Made by a program: the position numbers and the translations under genes. Shown piece by piece: positions 58,060 through 64,000 of a stretch of DNA of 64,000 nucleotides. Source of the DNA: Hydra vulgaris (Eukaryota; Cnidaria; Hydrozoa; Anthoathecata; Hydridae); contig NC_088921.1 of the NCBI RefSeq assembly GCF_038396675.1, positions 62,902,501 to 62,966,500 of the forward strand. The letters run 5' to 3'. The notes below the pieces were generated by a model. The model made no database searches and had not been told where the DNA came from. It saw only the letters and a list, made by a program, of their open reading frames with translations. Positions within the stretch are counted from its first letter, which is position 1, and each line of letters starts with the position of its first letter.

Positions 58060-58700
58060 GGTAGTTTTGGTGTATTTTGAGATACAATAAAAAAATTTTA
58101 AAACCGCTCTTCCTATTGCATCTATGTTGCTATGCGAGTTTATGCTAAGTTTGCATAGCTCAAGTTCATATGTTAGCTTAGGAACTATTAATGAGTTATA
58201 TAGATGAACAATTGCTGGCGACTGTCAGAAGCGAATTCCACTGCCGATTTGAGCTATTACAATGTTGCCATTTTGTTGTTATTAGTATCATAATCGCATT
58301 GGAAACCTTAAAATTTTAATTTATTTTAAAAATATATTGACGTTCCGTTAATTCGAATAACTTTGGTTGAAATAGGACTAATTCCAAAAGTTGCGTTTTT
58401 TCTGTGTTTAATTTTATAATATAGGCCACTCCATAGGTTTGAAATCGGTCAATTAGTTCTTGAAGGCTAGAAATTGTAAGACTTAGCAAGATTACATCAT
58501 CTGTGTTTGGCATGATATCCATAGTTATACCATTTACCGACGATCATACTTTGCATTCTAAAACTGTTTCATTTAGGATGCTTTCAGTATTTGCTTTATA
58601 CAGATGAAATGCTAGAAAAGTACCTTGCCGCACTTCTTGTGAGATATTAAATTGATTTGAGGTAATTCCTTTATGTTTGCTGTACCGGATAGATAAAGCC
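58060..58700 (-). pseudogene. Non-LTR retrotransposon reverse transcriptase fragment
   Basis: Minus strand: NISQEVRQGTFLAFHLYKAN (near 58650), where families have GVRQGGVLSP; TESILNETVLECKV; then MPNTDDVILLSLTISSLQEL (near 58500), where YADD is replaced by NTDD; IDRFQTYGVAYIIKLNTEKT; and further downstream VHLYNSLIVPKLTYELELC (near 58190) and NIDAIGRAVLKF (near 58120). The order matches the palm, YADD box and thumb of CR1/L2/Jockey-type elements. Several frameshifts and stops; no 3' tail assigned. Confidence 0.72.
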
Positions 58701-58826
58701 GTGAAATTGTGTGTACAACGAACAATTGTTTGTTTGTTTTTTGAATAAATTTTTGAGACAAAATAGATTTTAAAGAGATTAAAAGGTTAAAACTGTAATT
58801 GCTATATATTTTAGCAATAACGGTTT

Positions 58827-60110
<1,284 letters not shown>

Positions 60111-60245
60111 GATTAAGGTGATATCCAGGTTCGAAACGAGCTTTGGACATATTTTAGCGTAAGGTAAGGAAGAAGGCGTGAACTTCCTCGTTAAATGCAC
60201 TTCCGCAGTGCTCTGTGACAAGACCGTTAGGTCTTCTTGGGGCAC
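60111..60245 (+). mobile_element. SINE family 2, best-preserved copy
   Basis: B box CCAGGTTCGAAACGA (near 60126), then a body with AAGGTAAGGAAGAAGGCG, AACTTCCTCGTTAAATGC and the tail TTCCGCAGTGCTCTGTGACA-AGACCGTTAGGTCTTCTTGG. The tail can fold: AAGACC-GTTA-GGTCTT. It lies 60 bp from the 3' end of the recombinase gene. Confidence 0.75.
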
Positions 60246-60306
60246 TTAAAATATAAAACTAGTTAAAAGACAAATGGTAAATATATGGTAACAAAGTTCG
60301 CCTTAA

Positions 60307-61957
60307 TTAGTTCTTTATGTTAAAACTTTCACTGAATGAGTTTTTTGATTTAGTTGGTTCAAAAGAACTTTTTTCAGCCATGCAACTCTGTTCAAGTTTA
60401 CAATTCATTTTAATTGTTGAACTAAGAAAACATTTGCGTACCACATTTCCACCACTTATTGCATTTTTAATTTGACTTTGTGTACGATAATGAGTGTCAG
60501 CAGTCTTATTACTGTGCGCCATGGCACCAGCTACTACACTTCTTTCTTTATAAAAATCATCATAAACTTTAGTTGATGCTATTTTTTGAACAATGTTGGC
60601 TGACAGCTTTTTTGGAACAGAACGACCATCAAAAATACCTGCTTTCACCCAAATTGAGCTCAACCTTCCACTAATATCTCCAGGAGACATTTCTTTACCA
60701 GACCATAACAAAAATACTTTATCCGAAAGAATGAAAGGTAACTTAAGCCTAATATGGTTAACAAAAATATTAACCCATTCAAACTCATAAGCATTGAGAC
60801 TCTCTGGCTGGTCCATAAACAGACACAGTTTTATAATCCCAAACATTGATCATAACCATTTCATCGTTTACAGCTCTTGATTTATTATACTCATCCATAG
60901 TCATTTGTGCTGTCACACCAGAGCGATGGGCACCAGAGAAATGTATAATATAAAAAATATGGACTCCGTAACTGCAATACTCGAACATACTTAGTTCTTT
61001 ATTAGGATTGATTTTAAAATCCTCAAGTAATTGCCTTGCAAGTAAAACATTTTTGCTAGCTTCGTATGCCTTTACCTGTTCTGGGGTGATAAGCATTAAT
61101 ATATCATCCTCAGCTCGTATGTGTTTTCTTAAATTATCTTAATTTCTATAGTTTTTTCTCTAATCTTCAATGTTGGAAATAGTCTGATACACATTTTCAA
61201 ATGTTACACCAAGTAATCTATACTTTAGCTTTAGAATGAAGGAAAAAAAATATTTTATAGAGTTTAAAAAAGTTTTTATTGAACCAGCTTCTAAGTTTCG
61301 TTCAATACAATAAATTTGTAAATAATTTTTCCTTATGATATCAGTGTCACTTTTAAATACAAGATTGATTGAATTAGTTACACCAATAGCTATAAGAATT
61401 CGTTTTACATCATTTTTAACTTTTTGAATTGATCTGTTTTTTCTGGCTCTATCAAGACCTGTTAGATTACCACAGAAATCATTCAACAAAGTTTCGATAG
61501 ATGAAAGACTTTTGTATGTTTCTTCATCACACTCATCAGACATGTAATCACTATCATCAGAATCATTATCCGCACCATCATCATCAGTATTATTATTAAA
61601 AATGTCATTATTAGTTAAAATGTCAAAATCAACATCAAGGTGATCACTTAAAACAGAAGGAGCAAAAGATTAAGTTTTGGTAGATAATTTAGGTAAATTT
61701 TCAAACATTTCTTTCACTTCACACTCTGTTTGAATTATTGGTTTGTTATCTGTTCGAATATTAAAATATTCTTGTATTTGATTTTTAGCACAAATAATAG
61801 AAGGCTTATATTTCTCTACTATTTTACTAGGAGATTTATTTTGGTGTTCTTGTGATTTATACACAAATATATTGGCAGATTTCAGCAGAAAATAGTATTC
61901 TGGACCAGGTTTAAAGTTTTGAAACTTACTCCGTACTCCGTAAATGCTCACCAACAT
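60307..61957 (-). pseudogene. Crypton-like tyrosine recombinase (broken)
   Basis: Minus strand, ATG 61957 (MLVSIYGVRSKF) to stop at 60307, about 550 codons. After an N-terminal part with charged linkers (FNNNTDDDGADNDSDDSDY near 61590) there is a SAM-like core-binding region (SLSSIETLLNDFCGNLTGLD, 61510-61450; NLEAGSIKTFLNSIKYFF near 61280). The catalytic domain follows: FSGAHRSGVTAQMTMDEY (near 60930; candidate catalytic Arg), VWDYKTVSVYGPA (near 60830; candidate Lys), then AMAHSNKTADTHYRTQ (near 60510), where His and the Tyr in THYR fit the C-terminal His and nucleophile. Breaks: TAA at 61670, TAG at 61160, TAA near 61136 and a one-base frameshift near 60810. Cryptons move by such enzymes; membership is inferred from motif order. 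Confidence 0.62.
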
Positions 61958-62418
61958 TTTTTGTTATTTTAAAGCAGTTTGGTAAAGGGTACATTTTTTT
62001 TGTTTGGTAATCTTTACACTTTAATTGTGTTTTTTTTTCTGGCAATTCTTTTTCAAGTTGCACAAACCAACAACACTTTTACTTATTTCAAGAGATTTTT
62101 TATGAACACGATTAACGCGAATCTTCATATTTGTTTTAAATTCATGGCAATATGGGCACTTTTTATTATTTCCTAGTCTACTAAAAAAATAAGCTAAGCT
62201 AATAAAAATGACTCATACTATTATACTTTAACACAATTTATTAAATGCAAAACTCTATCAAAAATATTTTTTTATACTTGCTAGAAATAAAAATATTTTG
62301 ACAAATAGAAAGTCTTTAAAAATATATATGTTTTTAGCTTCTCTTCATTTAACTTCAAAAATAGAGCTTTCCTAACTACATACTTTGTTACTTTAATAAC
62401 TACAAACAAAGAACTTAC
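61958..62418. other. Upstream region of recombinase gene
   Basis: AT-rich; the ATG at 61957 has an A-rich context (AAAAAATGT). No clear TATA box or splice acceptor was identified. Confidence 0.4.
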
Positions 62419-63960
62419 TCTAAAACTAGAGTTTCTAGAAAAAACTGCACTTCTACTAACGGAACCACTAAAAATAAAAACAAACTTTAAATAATGCAAA
62501 AAAAAATGTTTCTTCTTAGATCTCACCTCAAAAAGTTTAAAATAATGATACAATTATTAATATAGTCACTTTCTATTGAAAAAAATACTAAGAAAAAACA
62601 AATTAAAAAAAGCTTCCATAAGAACTTTATTTAAATTTTTAAACCATGTTATAAGTTGCATTAAACTCAGCAACTAGAAGTTCAACTTGCAACTATTATA
62701 AACAAATCAGAAATAGAAAACAAACAAACAAAAAATTATATTTTAAACTTACTCTAAAACAAAAGAATCATTAGCGATATCAGCACTTCTACTTTCAAGA
62801 TAACTTAAAAAAAAAAAATATTAAAAACATTTTTCTGGAAAAAAAATACAAACCTTTCATAATTTAGACAAACAAACAAATTAAGTAAATTTAAAATTTA
62901 AATACATATTAAAAAGCATTTAACTGTTTTATATGAAAAAGTTCTCTATATCAAAATGCAATCAAAATAAAAATTGTTGAATAAGTAAGATGTACACTTT
63001 TACTAATTATTCAAAAGCAATCACTATACTTCTGCTTTAAAAATTGCTAAAAAACAAAAAAATCTTTAGACTTCTATAAAGTCCTTATTAAAAATACATA
63101 ACTTCAGCTGCTAACTTAAAAAATAAAAACACGACTATTTACTTTAACAAATTCTACAAAACATCTAAAAATAAAAAAAACTATTTCTAATACTGGAGTC
63201 TCATCAAGAAACACTTCTGCTATCAAAATTAATGAAAACAAAAACAAGTTTTGAAGTATTACATGTTTCACCTCATAAAAGAAATTTGACATAAAACATT
63301 AACATTAATACCTTCTAGCAAAGAAGTATCGATTGATAAAGTGACAGAAACATTCAAAATAACCCAATTTTTATTTCAATTTTTATTGTAGAACCATATC
63401 AAGAATAATATTTGACTTATTAATAAAAAAATTTCATTTAATTACGATTTTTTTTAACAGCCTATAAATTAAAAAATTCACATCAGCTGTTAACTTCAAA
63501 CAAAACACTATTGGGAATGAATACTTTAACAAATTCTACTTAACATTTACTTAACAAAAAAATTTACTCCAAATCTGGAGTCTCAGCAGTAAAAACCTCA
63601 CTTCTGCTTTCAAAATCACTGGAGACAAAAATAAATTTTATAGTAATAACTGTTTAACTCACCTCATAAAAGAAATTTGAAAATCATTAACAACATTACC
63701 TTCTAGCAAAAAAATTATTATTCAAAAACTTGGTAGAACCTCCTAAAATAACTCATTTTCAATTAAATTAAAATTGCGGAACCGTATAATGTGTAACATT
63801 TAATTTGTTAATGAAAAAATTTCATACTAATAAACTTATTTAACAGCCGAAATATAAAAAAAGATCATCAAAAAAGTTAGGCCCTTAACTTTTTAAAAAA
63901 CTGAGGATTCACTAGCAATAGTTTAAATTCTGATTATAAAATTGCTAATAACAAAAAGAT
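62419..63960 (-). repeat. Repeat array with micro-exon-like units
   Basis: A ~390-bp unit repeats at least twice (anchors CCTCATAAAAGAAATTTG at 63272 and 63662; GGAGTCTCA at 63195 and 63587), with more diverged units to the left. On the minus strand each unit holds a short open block flanked by AG and GT. Type-A blocks encode a conserved SRS (62419-62467, 62753-62803, 63568-63618; two are exactly 51 nt with donors GTAAGT or GTAAAT). Type-B blocks are 40 and 43 nt (63663-63702, 63272-63314), with GCTAG acceptors and GTGAGT/GTGAAA donors. Diverged type-A blocks lie near 63015 and 63190. The array is upstream of, and on the same strand as, the recombinase gene. Use as exons is a hypothesis. Confidence 0.5.
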
Positions 63961-64000
63961 TTTCAAAATCTTTTTACTTTCAAAATTATTTTAAAGCCCT

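Overview
This 64 kb window looks like a piece of a very AT-rich metazoan genome, most likely a cnidarian of the Hydra type. That is inferred from the dense (TA)n microsatellites, the very low GC content, and the mix of THAP/P-like, Tc1/mariner, hAT, Helitron, EnSpm-like, piggyBac-like and tyrosine-recombinase elements. I find no convincing host protein-coding gene, rRNA, intact tRNA or CRISPR array. Nearly all recognisable coding sequence is decayed transposon: reading frames carry frameshifts and in-frame stops but keep family motifs.

Layout. 2.2-4.2 kb: a hAT-like MITE and a mariner-like transposase remnant. 5.4-15.1 kb: a chain of three complete-looking elements separated only by (TA)n tracts: a THAP/P-like element (5470-8597), a Tc1-like element with a heat-shock-type promoter (8683-11294, itself carrying a fold-back hAT-like MITE), and a 3.4 kb element with an unusual HGKG-motif transposase and eight same-strand GGTCAGCTACGCAAC repeats (11571-14991). 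15.2-27 kb: three hAT remnants, one split by a mariner insertion, plus two copies of a tRNA-derived SINE. 27.9-38.8 kb: a Helitron Rep/helicase, a hAT transposase and a Tc1-like transposase with a candidate intron, lying between inverted arrays of a 22-bp repeat that match the end of an IS630-like element.

38.8-47.2 kb: a hAT fragment, a SINE with a long hairpin tail, a piggyBac-like element interrupted by a second, truncated P-like element, and a second Tc1-like copy with the same heat-shock-type promoter. 47.7-52.2 kb: an EnSpm/CACTA-like transposase gene split by a third P-like element, with a perfect 8-bp target duplication. 53-60 kb: another EnSpm-like fragment, two non-LTR reverse transcriptase fragments and further SINE tails. 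60.3-64 kb: a decayed Crypton-like tyrosine recombinase, and upstream of it a repeat array containing exon-sized, splice-flanked units.

How it fits together: the region is a nested transposon cluster rather than a gene neighbourhood. The most interesting points are (1) heat-shock-element arrays, a TATA box and an initiator upstream of both Tc1-like transposases; (2) the HGKG element with its strand-biased repeats; (3) a shared -1 frame relation between the THAP and transposase parts of two different P-like elements; (4) the P-in-EnSpm nested insertion; (5) 51-nt micro-exon-like repeats upstream of the recombinase; and (6) a SINE family sharing a hairpin-forming tail. Family names come from recalled conserved motifs, not from database searches.
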